Origin: Verrucomicrobiota bacterium
Lineage (GTDB): Bacteria; Verrucomicrobiota; Verrucomicrobiia; Limisphaerales; UBA11358
Length of the DNA: 43,597 bases
Assembly: GCA_028872915.1 (NCBI GenBank)
Contig: JAGWNY010000024.1
Location: 1-43,597, forward strand
Reading direction: 5' to 3'
Position numbers and translations under genes: made by a program. Of this stretch, positions 17,232-26,117 are shown piece by piece (the stretch's first letter is position 1; each line of letters starts with the position of its first letter). Below the pieces are notes generated by a model. It worked only from the letters and a program-made list of their open reading frames with translations. It ran no database searches and was not told the origin of the DNA.

Positions 17232-18496
17232 CCATGCGCGCCCGACACGTGCGTTTGTGGCTTGGCGAACTTCGCGAAAGCGTTTTCATGTCCCTCCATG
17301 CCATTGCCGTCCACAAGCTCCGGTCCACGCTGACGCTTCTGGGCGTCCTCATCGGGGTCTTTTCCATCATTGTGGTGAGCACGGCAATGCGCGTTTTGGA
17401 ACAGAACGTCGAGCGGAACCTCAGCCAACTGGGCGGCAGCACCTTTGCCGTGCAAAAATTTCCGCCCGTGCAATTCGGAAACCGTCGTGATTGGGAAAAA
17501 TACTGGCGCCGCAAGGACATCACGCTGGAGCAGGGAAAGGTGGTGGAGGAGAAAGCCACCCTGGCGGGTGCGGTGGGCGTCGAAGGCCGGTTTTGGAGCG
17601 GCCGGGTGCGGACCATCTATGCCAAGACGGGTCCGGCGGTTGCGTTGTTTGGCGAAACGCCGGGCAGCTTTGCGGCGCACGGCTGGGAAATTGCCGATGG
17701 CCGCATCCTGACCACACCCGACCTGGACGAACGCGCCGCCGTCTGCGTGCTCGGCGCCGCGCTGGCCAAAACAATTTTTCCATTCGGCTCGGCCGTCGGC
17801 CAGCCGGTGAAACTCAACGGCATTCCATACAACGTCGTCGGAGTGCTGGCCCCTCAGGGCAAGTCGCTGGGCGGACTGGGCGACAACTTCGCGCTCATCC
17901 CGCTGACCACGGGACTGGGGCGTTATGGTTTGCGTTGGAGCGGCCTCAGCATCCTCGTGGAAGCGCGTAGCGCCATCGGCTACGCCGATTGCATGGAACA
18001 GGTGCGCGACGTCCTCCGGGGCGTCCGCCACGTCCTTCCCGGGCAGGCGGACGACTTCGAGATATTCTCGAACGACACATTGATCGGCCAATTCAAGTCC
18101 TTTACGCTCGCGGTGAGGATTGGGGTGGCCGTGGTCAGTTCGCTGGCGCTGTTGGCGGCGGGGGTGGGCATCATGAACATCATGCTTGTTTCAGTCACGG
18201 AGCGGACGCGCGAGATCGGTGTCCGGAGGGCCATTGGCGCGCGCAAACGCAATATAGCCGTTCAATTCATCATCGAGGCGATCGTCCTGTGCGAAATCGG
18301 CGGGGCCTTCGGCACGCTTCTTGGCGTTGCCGGCGGCAATATCCTTGCCTGGCGGATGAAGCTGCCGCCGGCGTTGCCGCTGGGGGGCATTGTGCTGGCA
18401 GTGATTCTATGTTCCGTCGTGGGCACGATTTTCGGCACTTACCCGGCCCTCAAGGCAGCGAATCTGGACCCCATAGAGTCGTTGCGATACGAATAA
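17228..18496 (+). CDS. MacB-type ABC permease, second copy
   Basis: 422-aa paralogue of the preceding permease, with the same layout: an N-terminal membrane segment (LTLLGVLIGVFSIIVVSTA), a periplasmic domain, then three C-terminal segments with GVGIMNIMLVSVTERTREIG and the end KAANLDPIESLRYE. It starts with the ATG overlapping the previous stop by 4 bp (ATGA), so the pair is translationally coupled. A second ATG two codons in is possible. Two separate MacB-like permeases on one ATPase suggest a heterodimeric exporter, a common variant of LolCDE/MacB systems. Substrate unknown. Confidence 0.87.
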   Translation: MTMRARHVRLWLGELRESVFMSLHAIAVHKLRSTLTLLGVLIGVFSIIVVSTAMRVLEQNVERNLSQLGGSTFAVQKFPPVQFGNRRDWEKYWRRKDITLEQGKVVEEKATLAGAVGVEGRFWSGRVRTIYAKTGPAVALFGETPGSFAAHGWEIADGRILTTPDLDERAAVCVLGAALAKTIFPFGSAVGQPVKLNGIPYNVVGVLAPQGKSLGGLGDNFALIPLTTGLGRYGLRWSGLSILVEARSAIGYADCMEQVRDVLRGVRHVLPGQADDFEIFSNDTLIGQFKSFTLAVRIGVAVVSSLALLAAGVGIMNIMLVSVTERTREIGVRRAIGARKRNIAVQFIIEAIVLCEIGGAFGTLLGVAGGNILAWRMKLPPALPLGGIVLAVILCSVVGTIFGTYPALKAANLDPIESLRYE

Positions 18497-18559
18497 ACGC
18501 TCGTGGAAGCGCGCAAAGTGGAAAAATTTTATCCACGGATTTCGCGGAAAGACTCAAGC

Positions 18560-19537
18560 CTAATCCTCGGCTTTAAAGGCGCGGGAGATCAAATCGCGGA
18601 CGGCTTGGCGGGGGTCCTTGCCCTGATAAAGCAGCGCGTGGACTTCATCAATGATGGGAGTGGCCACGTTTTTTTGGCGGGCCAGGTGGTGGGCCGACCG
18701 GGCGGTGGGCACGCCTTCGGCGAGCTTGGGATGGGAAGCCTGGATGGCTTCCATGGTCTCGCCGCGGCCCAGGCGTTCGCCGAGGTCGCGGTTGCGACTT
18801 TGTCTGGAAAAGCAGGTCAGGACCAGGTCACCCATGCCGCTGAGGCCGGAAAACGTTTCGGCCTGGCCGCCGCAGGCGACTCCCAGCCGGCGCATCTCGG
18901 CAAGGGCGCGGGTGACCAAACCGGCTTTGGTATTGTCACCGTAACCCAGGCCATCGCTGACGCCTGCGCCGATGGCGATGACGTTTTTTAACGCGCCGCC
19001 ATATTCAACGCCCGGAACGTCCAGGCTGCGGTAAATCCGGAATTCGGGACGGTGAAAGAGGCCCTGGATGGCGCGCGCCGTGCCATCGCTTTCGCTGGCA
19101 CAGACGATGGCAGTGGGAATGCCCAAGGCGACTTCGCGGGCAAAGCTTGGACCGGAAAGCGCGGCGACGCGATTGGCCGGCGCGTGCTCGCGCAAAATGC
19201 GGCTCATGGTCTCGCCGGTCTGAAATTCGATTCCCTTCGTGACGCTTACAAAAATTCCCGGATGTCCTTTCAATCCGGCTGCGACTTCCCTGAATGACTG
19301 TGAGGGGACGGCCAGCACGGCGCATTCGGCGCCGCCGACGGCTTTGCCGAAGTCGGCTTGAACCTTCCAATCAGTTGGCAGCGGAATGCCAGGCAGATAT
19401 TTTTCGCTCCGGCCGGCCTGGATTTCGGCGAGGGTTGCGGGGACGGCGTCCCACAGGGTCACGGCATTGCCATTTTCATGCAGCACTTTGGCAAGGGCCG
19501 TTCCCCATGCGCCTGCGCCGAGCACCGCCACTCTCAT
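18560..19537 (-). CDS. gpsA: Glycerol-3-phosphate dehydrogenase [NAD(P)+]
   Basis: 325-aa cytoplasmic enzyme reducing dihydroxyacetone phosphate to sn-glycerol-3-phosphate for phospholipid synthesis. The N-terminal nucleotide motif VLGAGAWGTALAKVL is clear. Other motifs are SVTKGIE, ALSGPSFAREV, the catalytic-Lys region EYGGALKNVIAIGAGVSDGL, NTKAGLVTRAL and GMGDLVLTCFS. It overlaps plsY by 4 bp. The pairing makes sense because PlsY uses glycerol-3-phosphate as acyl acceptor. Confidence 0.96.
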   Translation of the reverse strand: MRVAVLGAGAWGTALAKVLHENGNAVTLWDAVPATLAEIQAGRSEKYLPGIPLPTDWKVQADFGKAVGGAECAVLAVPSQSFREVAAGLKGHPGIFVSVTKGIEFQTGETMSRILREHAPANRVAALSGPSFAREVALGIPTAIVCASESDGTARAIQGLFHRPEFRIYRSLDVPGVEYGGALKNVIAIGAGVSDGLGYGDNTKAGLVTRALAEMRRLGVACGGQAETFSGLSGMGDLVLTCFSRQSRNRDLGERLGRGETMEAIQASHPKLAEGVPTARSAHHLARQKNVATPIIDEVHALLYQGKDPRQAVRDLISRAFKAED

Positions 19538-20166
19538 TGGGCCGCCTCCGTGGATTTTTGGCCGACGCGGCTTTCCGTGCCGTTGAGCAGGCGGCGCAAG
19601 TTGCCGCGATGTTTATAGAGGGCCATTATCGCAAGGGCGATGGTAACATAGCGCAATAGCGGGCTGCTTTGCGTAAACCAGACTGCCACCGGCAATGCCA
19701 CCGCGCCCGCCATGGAGCCGAGGGAAACGTAGCGGGTAAGGGCAACAACGGCAAAAAACACGGCCAGGGCCGCGCCCAGCGCCGCCGGAGCCAGAGCCAG
19801 GTAAACACCGGCGGTGGTGGCGATGCCCTTGCCGCCTTTAAACCGCAGCCAGCAAGTGTAGTTATGACCCAGAACCGCAAAAATGCCCGCAACAACGGCG
19901 ATGATATGCTCGTCCAAAGACGGGGCGCCGGCGATTTTTAAATAGAGCGGAGCGAGTTTGACGGCGGCAAAGCCCTTGGCGCAGTCCGCGAGCAAGACAC
20001 AAATGCCGGCGGGTTTTCCCAGCACGCGCAACGCGTTGGTGGCGCCGATGTTGCCGCTGCCGGAGGCGCGGATATCCAAGCGTTTGGCTTTGCCCGCGAG
20101 GTAGCCGGTTGGAATCGAGCCCAGCAGATAGGCGGCTAGGGCCGCGATGGCGCAGGCGACAGTCAC
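19534..20166 (-). CDS. plsY: Glycerol-3-phosphate acyltransferase PlsY
   Basis: 210-aa polytopic membrane enzyme that transfers an acyl group from acyl-phosphate to glycerol-3-phosphate. Family motifs are LLGSIPTGYLAGK at the start, ASGSGNIGATNALRVLGK near residue 35 and GHNYTCWLRFKGGKGIATTAG near 100. Several hydrophobic segments follow. The C-terminus has a short charged tail. Start and stop overlap the neighbouring genes by ATGA on both sides, so it is coupled between the glycosyltransferase and gpsA. The acyl-phosphate supplier PlsX is not in the window. Confidence 0.95.
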   Translation of the reverse strand: MTVACAIAALAAYLLGSIPTGYLAGKAKRLDIRASGSGNIGATNALRVLGKPAGICVLLADCAKGFAAVKLAPLYLKIAGAPSLDEHIIAVVAGIFAVLGHNYTCWLRFKGGKGIATTAGVYLALAPAALGAALAVFFAVVALTRYVSLGSMAGAVALPVAVWFTQSSPLLRYVTIALAIMALYKHRGNLRRLLNGTESRVGQKSTEAAQ

Positions 20167-21959
20167 GGGAACACTTTAAGAGGGCAAACGGAGGAGTTCA
20201 AAGTAAAGTTTGAAGACAATCGTGAGTCTTCCCGCGACGGCCCCGGCTCATCGTGGTTCACAAATAATTGCCATTGACCGCAGCGCATGACCGGATGGAG
20301 AACGAGGGACGGATGCGCGTTGTGAAATTTTGCAAGGGTCGCCCCAAAAGCGACAATCCACACGCGCTGGCGACTTTCTACCATCCGGGCCAGGGCGGAG
20401 GCGTCCGGCAGAAGACGGTCGGCATCGCGCTCCCGATTGCCTGGAAATTCAAACGGCACCTGGGTCAAATCCACGTCTCCAAGCCAGGGACGATGGACGG
20501 GTGAAATGGCGTCGCCGGCATAAAAGGGCAGGCCTTCGGGAAATTTTCCCCAACAGACCAGGGCATCGCCGGGTTTGATGGCGTTTGCCAATTCCAGACC
20601 GATGGGTTTGAGCGTCTGGTTGTCTCTCAGAGTAGTTTGGAACGGGGGAATTTCCGCCGTGGTCAGAAGGAATCCAAACAAGGCGAGGCCCGCCGCGGCT
20701 GCAGCGATGGCTGTTGGCTGCCATTGCCGGGCCAGCCGGAAAATGAGAAGCGCGGCCACGGCCAGCGCCGGCGTCTGGCATCGAAGCCACAAGGGGGTGG
20801 AATCAAGGAAAGCAACGCGAAGGAGGACGGGAAAAATGGTTGGGAGGAGCAGGGCCAAAACAAGTGAAATCCGCCATGCCATTTTCGGCATGGCGATGGC
20901 ATTGGGGCCAAAGAAGCGCCATGCCATGAGGATGGCCAGGGGCGGAAAGACGGGCAGGATGTAGGCCGGCAGCTTGGCACGGGACAATGAAAATAGAACG
21001 AATGTAAAAATTGCGGCGGCGTTTAGAAAAAGCCAGCCGTCTTTTGCGATGGGATCGAGCTTGCGCCAATGGTTACGCCGCCAGAGCCAGCCCGGGAGCG
21101 CGGTCCAGGGAACCAGACCGATGGCAAGGATTCCAAAGAAATAGAAGGCGCCGCCAGGGCGATTCTTGATGGTGGTGCCCAAAAGGTGGCCCGCCGCCTG
21201 GCCAAGGATCATGTAGCGGGCAGAGCCGGGAACGCGCTGAAAAACGATGAGAAACCACGGAGCCGCCACGGCAAAAAAAAGCAGAAACCCGGCGCCGGCG
21301 CCCGCGAGGAATGTTGGAATGGCCGATTGCCGCCGTCGAAAAATCAGCAGAATCAGAAACGGAACGAGCGGCGCGGCCACGGCAATGGGGCCTTTGACCA
21401 AAAAACCAGCGGCGATGGCCAGCCAGCCGGCAAGATGCCACGAAAAAAAATTCAGTTTTTGATCGGCGGCTTGTGATTGCATCGCCCACCAGCTTCGCCA
21501 GAAGAAATAGAGCGCCCAGGCAACAAATTGGGTCAGAAAAATGTCGGTGGTAAGCATCCGGGCCATGACGAAATAGAGGAGCATGCTTTGGAGGAGAAGG
21601 GCGCTCCAGATGGCGACGCGCCGGCCGCCGACGGCGCCGCCCAGCAAAAAAGCGGCCCAGACGCCGCTGACGCCCGCCAGAGCGATCGGCAGGCGGACGG
21701 CCCATTCGTTCTGGCCAAAAAACTTCATGGAAATGGCAATCAGCCAGTAAGCCAGCGGCGGCTTGTCGAGATGGGGCAGGTACCAAAGATGCGGGACGAG
21801 CCAGTTGCCCGTCTGAAGCATTTCGCGGGCAATTTCGGCATAACGGCCCTCGTCGGGTTCGTTCAGGGCGCGGCAGCCCAGGAGAAAGAAAAAAGTGAAA
21901 AGGGTGAGAATTGGCAAACCCCATTTTTGGAGAAGACGTTGGACGGATGCGGGTGCCAT
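20163..21959 (-). CDS. ArnT-like GT39 membrane glycosyltransferase
   Basis: 598-aa polytopic membrane protein. The first periplasmic loop carries NEPDEGRYAEIAREML, the acidic motif typical of ArnT/PMT (GT39/GT83) enzymes that transfer a sugar from an undecaprenyl carrier. It is followed by HLDKPPLAYWLI. About ten hydrophobic segments follow, and a periplasmic C-terminal part runs from about 430. These enzymes commonly modify lipid A or other envelope glycans; the donor here is unknown. The stop overlaps plsY by 4 bp, so it leads the envelope operon. The gene is divergent from argC across 156 bp. The arnT symbol is withheld because substrate is not established. Confidence 0.82.
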   Translation of the reverse strand: MAPASVQRLLQKWGLPILTLFTFFFLLGCRALNEPDEGRYAEIAREMLQTGNWLVPHLWYLPHLDKPPLAYWLIAISMKFFGQNEWAVRLPIALAGVSGVWAAFLLGGAVGGRRVAIWSALLLQSMLLYFVMARMLTTDIFLTQFVAWALYFFWRSWWAMQSQAADQKLNFFSWHLAGWLAIAAGFLVKGPIAVAAPLVPFLILLIFRRRQSAIPTFLAGAGAGFLLFFAVAAPWFLIVFQRVPGSARYMILGQAAGHLLGTTIKNRPGGAFYFFGILAIGLVPWTALPGWLWRRNHWRKLDPIAKDGWLFLNAAAIFTFVLFSLSRAKLPAYILPVFPPLAILMAWRFFGPNAIAMPKMAWRISLVLALLLPTIFPVLLRVAFLDSTPLWLRCQTPALAVAALLIFRLARQWQPTAIAAAAAGLALFGFLLTTAEIPPFQTTLRDNQTLKPIGLELANAIKPGDALVCWGKFPEGLPFYAGDAISPVHRPWLGDVDLTQVPFEFPGNRERDADRLLPDASALARMVESRQRVWIVAFGATLAKFHNAHPSLVLHPVMRCGQWQLFVNHDEPGPSREDSRLSSNFTLNSSVCPLKVFP

Positions 21960-22115
21960 GCGCGGTCATCATAAACGCCCGGCGGCGCGCGGCAATGGAA
22001 AGCAGCGTGGCGCGTGCCCCATCCCCTGGTTCGTCGTGGGCGGCGCAATGGTCCGGGAAAAAGCTGTTCTGGAAATCCGCGGCAAAAAGCGTTACAACTG
22101 TCGTAGAATTTTGAA

Positions 22116-23153
22116 ATGAACAAACGAATCGGCATTATCGGCGCATCCGGTTATTCCGGCGAACAACTGGTGCGGTTGCTGCTCGACCATCCGCGCGTGG
22201 AGTTGGCTGCCGTTACGTCACGCCAACATGCCGGCAAAACCCTGGAGAGCGTGTTCCGAAAATTCGCCGGACATCCCAAATCGGGTGCCATGCGGTTCAG
22301 CGAGCCGGATGCCCGGGGCCTGGCACGGAACGTGGATGCCATTTTTTTGGCGCTGCCGCATGGCGCCGCCGCCGAATATGCCGGGCCGTTGCTGGATGCC
22401 GGCTGCGTCGTTATTGATTTGAGCGCGGATTTCCGGCTCAAAAGCGCGCAAGTTTACCGGGAATTTTATGGGCACGACCATCCCGCGCCCGGCCTTTTGG
22501 AAAAGTCGGTTTATGGGCTGCCGGAAATCCGGCGTGAAGAAATCCGGAAGGCCCGGCTCATTGCCTCGCCGGGATGCTATCCGACCAGCATTCTGCTGCC
22601 GCTGATTCCGCTTTTGAAAAATGGCTTGATACGCCATTCAAGCGTCATTGCCGACGCGTTGAGCGGCGTCAGCGGCGCCGGGCGGAAGGCCGAAACGGAT
22701 TATCTCTTTTGCGAGTGCCACGAGAGCGCCCGGCCTTATTCCGTCCCCAAACATCGTCATTTGTCCGAAATTGAAGAGCAACTTTCCCTGGCCGCCGGCG
22801 CGCCGGTCGCGATCCAGTTCACGCCGCATCTGGTTCCGATGAACCGCGGCATTTTGACCACGCTCTATCTGGAGCCGGCCGCCAAACTCACGCACGAAGC
22901 CGTGGCGGCGTGTTATCATGATCACTTCGCGCGGGAACCGTTCGTCCGCCTGCTGGCGGGTGACAACCTGCCGGATACGAAACACGTCATCGGCACAAAC
23001 TTTATTGAAATTGCCTGGCGTCTTGATCCGCGCACGGGCCGGTTGGTGGTGATGAGCGCGCTGGATAATCTCATCAAGGGCGCCGGCGGGCAGGCGGTGC
23101 AAAGCATGAACCTCGTTTGCGGCTTTCCGGAAACGGCGGGCCTTGTGGGGTAA
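22116..23153 (+). CDS. argC: N-acetyl-gamma-glutamyl-phosphate reductase
   Basis: 345-aa NADPH-dependent enzyme of arginine biosynthesis (third step). The dinucleotide motif is GIIGASGYSGEQLVRLL, and the catalytic Cys is in ASPGCYPTSIL. HRHLSEIEEQL, FTPHLVPMNRGILTT and the C-terminal DNLIKGAGGQAVQSMN all agree with ArgC. It sits ahead of a methyltransferase and argJ on the same strand, though argJ is more than 500 bp further on and probably separately expressed. A TAGAAT at 22104-22109 lies just six bases before the ATG but has no convincing -35. Confidence 0.96.
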   Translation: MNKRIGIIGASGYSGEQLVRLLLDHPRVELAAVTSRQHAGKTLESVFRKFAGHPKSGAMRFSEPDARGLARNVDAIFLALPHGAAAEYAGPLLDAGCVVIDLSADFRLKSAQVYREFYGHDHPAPGLLEKSVYGLPEIRREEIRKARLIASPGCYPTSILLPLIPLLKNGLIRHSSVIADALSGVSGAGRKAETDYLFCECHESARPYSVPKHRHLSEIEEQLSLAAGAPVAIQFTPHLVPMNRGILTTLYLEPAAKLTHEAVAACYHDHFAREPFVRLLAGDNLPDTKHVIGTNFIEIAWRLDPRTGRLVVMSALDNLIKGAGGQAVQSMNLVCGFPETAGLVG

Positions 23154-23163
23154 CGGAGAGGAA

Positions 23164-23985
23164 ATGGCCGGACAGATGGGTCAGGCAAAATGGAGCGCGG
23201 CCGATTATGCGGCCAATTCCGCCGTCCAACAAAATTGGGCGCGCGAACTGATTGCGCGGCTCCGTCTTGGCGGCGATGAACGGGTCCTGGACGCGGGCTG
23301 CGGAGACGGCAAGGTCACCGCTGAAATCGCCCAAGCCGTTCCGCGCGGCGGCGTGACCGGCATTGACGCCTCGCCGGAAATGATCGCCTTCGCCAAAAAA
23401 ACATTTTCGCCCCGGCGCTTTCCAAACCTTCGTTTCCAGCTCATGGACGCGCGCCGCATCCGCTTCCGCCGTTCCTTTGACGTCGTTTTCTCCAATGCGG
23501 CGCTGCATTGGGTGGATGATCATCCGGCGTTTCTTCGCGGCGCGGCTTCCGTCTTGAAGGACGGCGGGCGCCTGATGGTTTCCTGCGGCGGACGCGGCAA
23601 CGCGCAGGATGTCTTTGACGCTCTCCGTCCGGAGATGCGGCTCAAGCGCCGGCGGCCTTTTTTTCGCGGGATGCCGATGCCTTATTTTTTCCATGCCCCG
23701 GGCGATTATGAGAAGTGGCTGCCGGCGACCGGCTTCAAAACGTTCAAGGTGCGCCTGGCGCCGCGGGACGCGATTTACGGGGACGCCGACGCGTTCAAGG
23801 CCTGGCTGCGGACGACGTGGCTGCCGTACGTGCAACGGGTGCCGGAAGAGTCGCGCGAGGAATTCATTGCGGCGATCACGAAAAGTTACCTCGCGAAACA
23901 TCCGCCCGGCGCCCGCGGCGACATTCACGTGCGCATGGTGCGCCTGGAGATGGAGGCGCGGGTCGAGGGCAAGGCGGCACTTTGA
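23164..23985 (+). CDS. SAM-dependent methyltransferase (trans-aconitate methyltransferase-like)
   Basis: 273-aa class I methyltransferase. The SAM-binding motif is RVLDAGCGDGKVTAEIA near residue 40, followed by GIDASPEMIAFAKK and DVVFSNAALHWVDDH (motifs II-IV). The overall layout, including a C-terminal DYEKWLPATGF and a late RTTWLPYVQRVPEE block, resembles the Tam/UbiE-like group acting on small carboxylic acids. A frame from TTG 23143 overlaps argC, but ATG 23164 has a ggagagga ribosome site 5 bases upstream and is chosen. The gap to argC is 10 bp, so it is cotranscribed with argC. Substrate is not fixed by sequence. Confidence 0.8.
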   Translation: MAGQMGQAKWSAADYAANSAVQQNWARELIARLRLGGDERVLDAGCGDGKVTAEIAQAVPRGGVTGIDASPEMIAFAKKTFSPRRFPNLRFQLMDARRIRFRRSFDVVFSNAALHWVDDHPAFLRGAASVLKDGGRLMVSCGGRGNAQDVFDALRPEMRLKRRRPFFRGMPMPYFFHAPGDYEKWLPATGFKTFKVRLAPRDAIYGDADAFKAWLRTTWLPYVQRVPEESREEFIAAITKSYLAKHPPGARGDIHVRMVRLEMEARVEGKAAL

Positions 23986-24015
23986 TCGTTTTTTACCTTC
24001 GAATTACGTCAGCAC

Positions 24016-24055
24016 ACTCAAATCTACTCAAATCTACTCAAATTCACTCAAATTC
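24016..24055 (+). repeat. Four-copy 10-bp tandem repeat
   Basis: Two copies of ACTCAAATCT at 24016-24035 are followed by two copies of ACTCAAATTC at 24036-24055. It is AT-rich against a GC-rich background and lies 30 bases past the methyltransferase stop. The units are contiguous, so this is not a CRISPR array. Confidence 0.85.
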
Positions 24056-24480
24056 ACCCTGGTTGAGCGTGCATAGAGGGAAAGCAGGCGGCGCTGTTGC
24101 CGCGCTTCCCGGCGCGGGATGTCAAAGAGCAGGCCCTATGCGGAACCATGCAATTGGCTCGGCCGTGTTTGCTTGATCTTTTTGTGCAGGGACTTCGTCG
24201 TTCGCCGCTTACAGACCCGTGAAGGGTATGCTCGCGGCTCACTCCTCGTCCTGCCCAAAAATCCACCGCGCAACCACTTCCCTCCCAACCGCATGGTACC
24301 GCTGCGGGCTTTCGAGTGCAAGTGTAGCACGCTCGTGAAATAATGCAACATAAATTTTTAGATTTTTTCACACGGGCCAAGGGTTTGGAAGAAAGGGGGT
24401 TATGATTCAAAGCGGGGTATGCGCCCGGGCGCGGGGATGGAAGGAGTGGATGAGGCAATTGCAGATTGAAAATTCCAAGC

Positions 24481-24501
24481 GCCGGGGCACAATGCCCCGG
24501 C
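24481..24501. repeat. Hairpin directly upstream of the argJ start
   Basis: GCCGGGGCA at 24481-24489 and TGCCCCGGC at 24493-24501 form a perfect 9-bp stem with a 3-base loop, ending five bases before the preferred argJ ATG (24507). If that start is used, the hairpin would cover the ribosome binding region. If ATG 24402 or 24450 is used, it lies within the coding sequence. Confidence 0.7.
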
Positions 24502-24506
24502 ACGCG

Positions 24507-25895
24507 ATGAAATTCCATTTCAAAGAAATTCCAGGCTCGGTTGTCGCGCCGGAGGGTTTTTTTGCCGGCTCGGTTTTTTGCGACATTAAGAGGCTTGGCA
24601 CGGGCAAAGGCTCGAACAAGGGGCAAAAACGGGACCTGGCGTTGATTTGTTCCGTCGCGCCGGCTGCGGCGGCGGGAATGTTCACGACGAACCAGGTTTG
24701 CGCCGCGCCGGTGAAAGTGTGCAAGGAACGGGTGGCAGGCGGGGTGGCGCAGGCGATTGTGGTCAATTCGGGGAACGCCAACGCCTGCACGGGGGAGCGC
24801 GGCCTGCGTGATGCCCGGCTCATGGCCGCGCTGGCGGCCAAGGCCATTACGGATGAAGGCCACGCGGCGGTTCGGCCGCATTTGCGGCGCGGCCCCATCG
24901 CCGCGCCGCCGGAAATTCGTCCAGAACACGCGCTGGTGGCTTCCACGGGCAGGATCGGTATTCCGCTGCCGATGCCCAACGTCCGCCGGGGAATCCGGGA
25001 CGCGGCCAGGGCGTTGGGGCGTTCGGCGGCCGATGCGGCTGACGCGGCCCAAGCGATCCTGACGAGCGACACGCGGGCCAAACAAATTGCGATTGAATTG
25101 AAGTTGGCGGGCAGGAAGGTTCGGTTTGGCGGCATCTGCAAGGGGGCCGGAATGATCCATCCGGGGATGTCGGCGACCGGGGAGCGTCCGGCCGCGATGC
25201 CGCTGCATGCGACGATGCTTTGTTTCATCACGACGGACGCGGCGGTGGACGCGCCGGTGCTGCAGGCAGCGCTTCAGGAGGCCGTGGCGGGCAGCTTCAA
25301 TCGCATCACGGTGGACGGCGACATGAGCACGAACGACAGCGTCCTTGCGCTTGCGAATGGGTTGGCTGGCAACGAAAAATTTGGACGGCACGGCGCGCCG
25401 TTCCGAATTTTCCAGGCGGCGTTGAACCACGTGTGCCTGACGCTGGCGAAAAAGATTGTGCGGGACGGCGAGGGCGTTCATCGGGTGGTCACGGTGCGGG
25501 TGAGCGGAGCGCGGAGCGCGGCGGACGCGGATGCGGCGGCGCGGGCGGTGGCGAACAGTCCGCTGGTCAAGACAAGCTGGCATGGAGGGGACCCGAACTG
25601 GGGCCGGATCATGGACGCGCTGGGTTATTCGGCGGCAAAGATCGCGGAGGCAGGGGTGGACATCGGTTACGGAGCGCCGGGCGGGAAAAAGATTGCATGG
25701 AGCGTGAAGGGCGGGCGTCCGACGGCGGTGTCGTTCGAGTCCTTACGCGCGGCGGTGGCTCCCGATGAATTTGAATTGCACATCCGGTTGAATGCCGGGA
25801 AGGCCGGCGCGGTTATTTACGCGGCGGACCTGACGGAGGACTACGTGGCATTTAACAAGGGCGACCTGGGGGATCCGGCGTCAATGGGAGGGTGA
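24507..25895 (+). CDS. argJ: Bifunctional ornithine acetyltransferase/N-acetylglutamate synthase ArgJ
   Basis: 462-aa enzyme transferring acetyl between N-acetylornithine and glutamate. It is made as a precursor that self-cleaves before a Thr. Family motifs include GSVVAPEGFFAGSV, GMFTTNQVCAAPVKVC, VVNSGNANACTG, LVASTGRIGIPLPM, ITVDGDMSTNDSV and the C-terminal GGDPNWGRIMDALGYS. The cleavage site is HATMLCFITTDA, putting catalytic Thr at residue 236. Two stretches look inserted relative to usual ArgJ: about 118-139 and about 220-233, the second directly before the cleavage site; this explains a length above the usual ~400. ATG 24507 is chosen by homology; ATG 24402 or 24450 have better ribosome sites and would add 35 or 19 residues. 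Its last 251 coding bases recur downstream. Confidence 0.92.
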   Translation: MKFHFKEIPGSVVAPEGFFAGSVFCDIKRLGTGKGSNKGQKRDLALICSVAPAAAAGMFTTNQVCAAPVKVCKERVAGGVAQAIVVNSGNANACTGERGLRDARLMAALAAKAITDEGHAAVRPHLRRGPIAAPPEIRPEHALVASTGRIGIPLPMPNVRRGIRDAARALGRSAADAADAAQAILTSDTRAKQIAIELKLAGRKVRFGGICKGAGMIHPGMSATGERPAAMPLHATMLCFITTDAAVDAPVLQAALQEAVAGSFNRITVDGDMSTNDSVLALANGLAGNEKFGRHGAPFRIFQAALNHVCLTLAKKIVRDGEGVHRVVTVRVSGARSAADADAAARAVANSPLVKTSWHGGDPNWGRIMDALGYSAAKIAEAGVDIGYGAPGGKKIAWSVKGGRPTAVSFESLRAAVAPDEFELHIRLNAGKAGAVIYAADLTEDYVAFNKGDLGDPASMGG

Positions 25896-25922
25896 ATGCG
25901 GGCGGCCAAAAGCCCGCTTTGG
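25645..25922 (+). repeat. Direct repeat copy A (argJ 3' end plus terminator)
   Basis: 278 bp matching 26843-27120 at a constant offset of 1198 with three mismatches seen (25679, 25697, 25776). It covers the last 83 argJ codons, stop codon and terminator hairpin. All three mismatches are synonymous. It forms the left border of the toxin-antitoxin segment. Confidence 0.95.
25898..25920 (+). terminator. Rho-independent-like terminator of argJ
   Basis: GCGGGC (25898-25903) pairs with GCCCGC (25912-25917) around an 8-base loop, followed by TTT, two bases past the argJ stop codon. The T-tract is short. The same hairpin is duplicated at 27096-27118. Confidence 0.55.
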
Positions 25923-26117
25923 TTGGCAGCAAGTCCGGTATCCGTCCGCCCACGACGACGAGACAATCCAGAAAGGAGGCCAAGACTTGGCCCGTATCCA
26001 TTGGCGCGCGGCGCACTGTCTCAATTTGGCGTGGACTGACAATTGGCCACCGGTAACCCCCTGGAAAATCCGTCAGAAAACGTCCGCGTATCCCCGTCCA
26101 TTTAACCAAGCAATGTA

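Larger units (their letters stand above)
23986..24506. other. Intergenic region between methyltransferase and argJ
   Basis: About 520 bases with no convincing gene. It holds a four-unit 10-bp tandem repeat at 24016-24055 and a hairpin at 24481-24501. Two Shine-Dalgarno-like sites lie before alternative argJ starts (aaaggggg before ATG 24402 and aaggag before ATG 24450). No tRNA, riboswitch or promoter was recognised. Confidence 0.4.

Noticed and set aside
16832..18091. 419-codon minus-strand frame opposite the second permease
   Set aside because: Antisense shadow of a clear permease gene.
22080..22115. Promoter for argC based on TAGAAT
   Set aside because: No -35 match at 16-18 bases, and it would place the transcription start at the ATG.
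24016..24055. CRISPR-like appearance of short repeats
   Set aside because: Units are contiguous 10-mers with no spacers and no cas genes are nearby.
24054..25583. 509-codon minus-strand frame opposite argJ
   Set aside because: Arginine/proline-rich antisense shadow of argJ with no motif.
25852..26109. 85-codon minus-strand ORF between argJ and the antitoxin gene
   Set aside because: It overlaps the argJ end and terminator and shows no recognisable domain.
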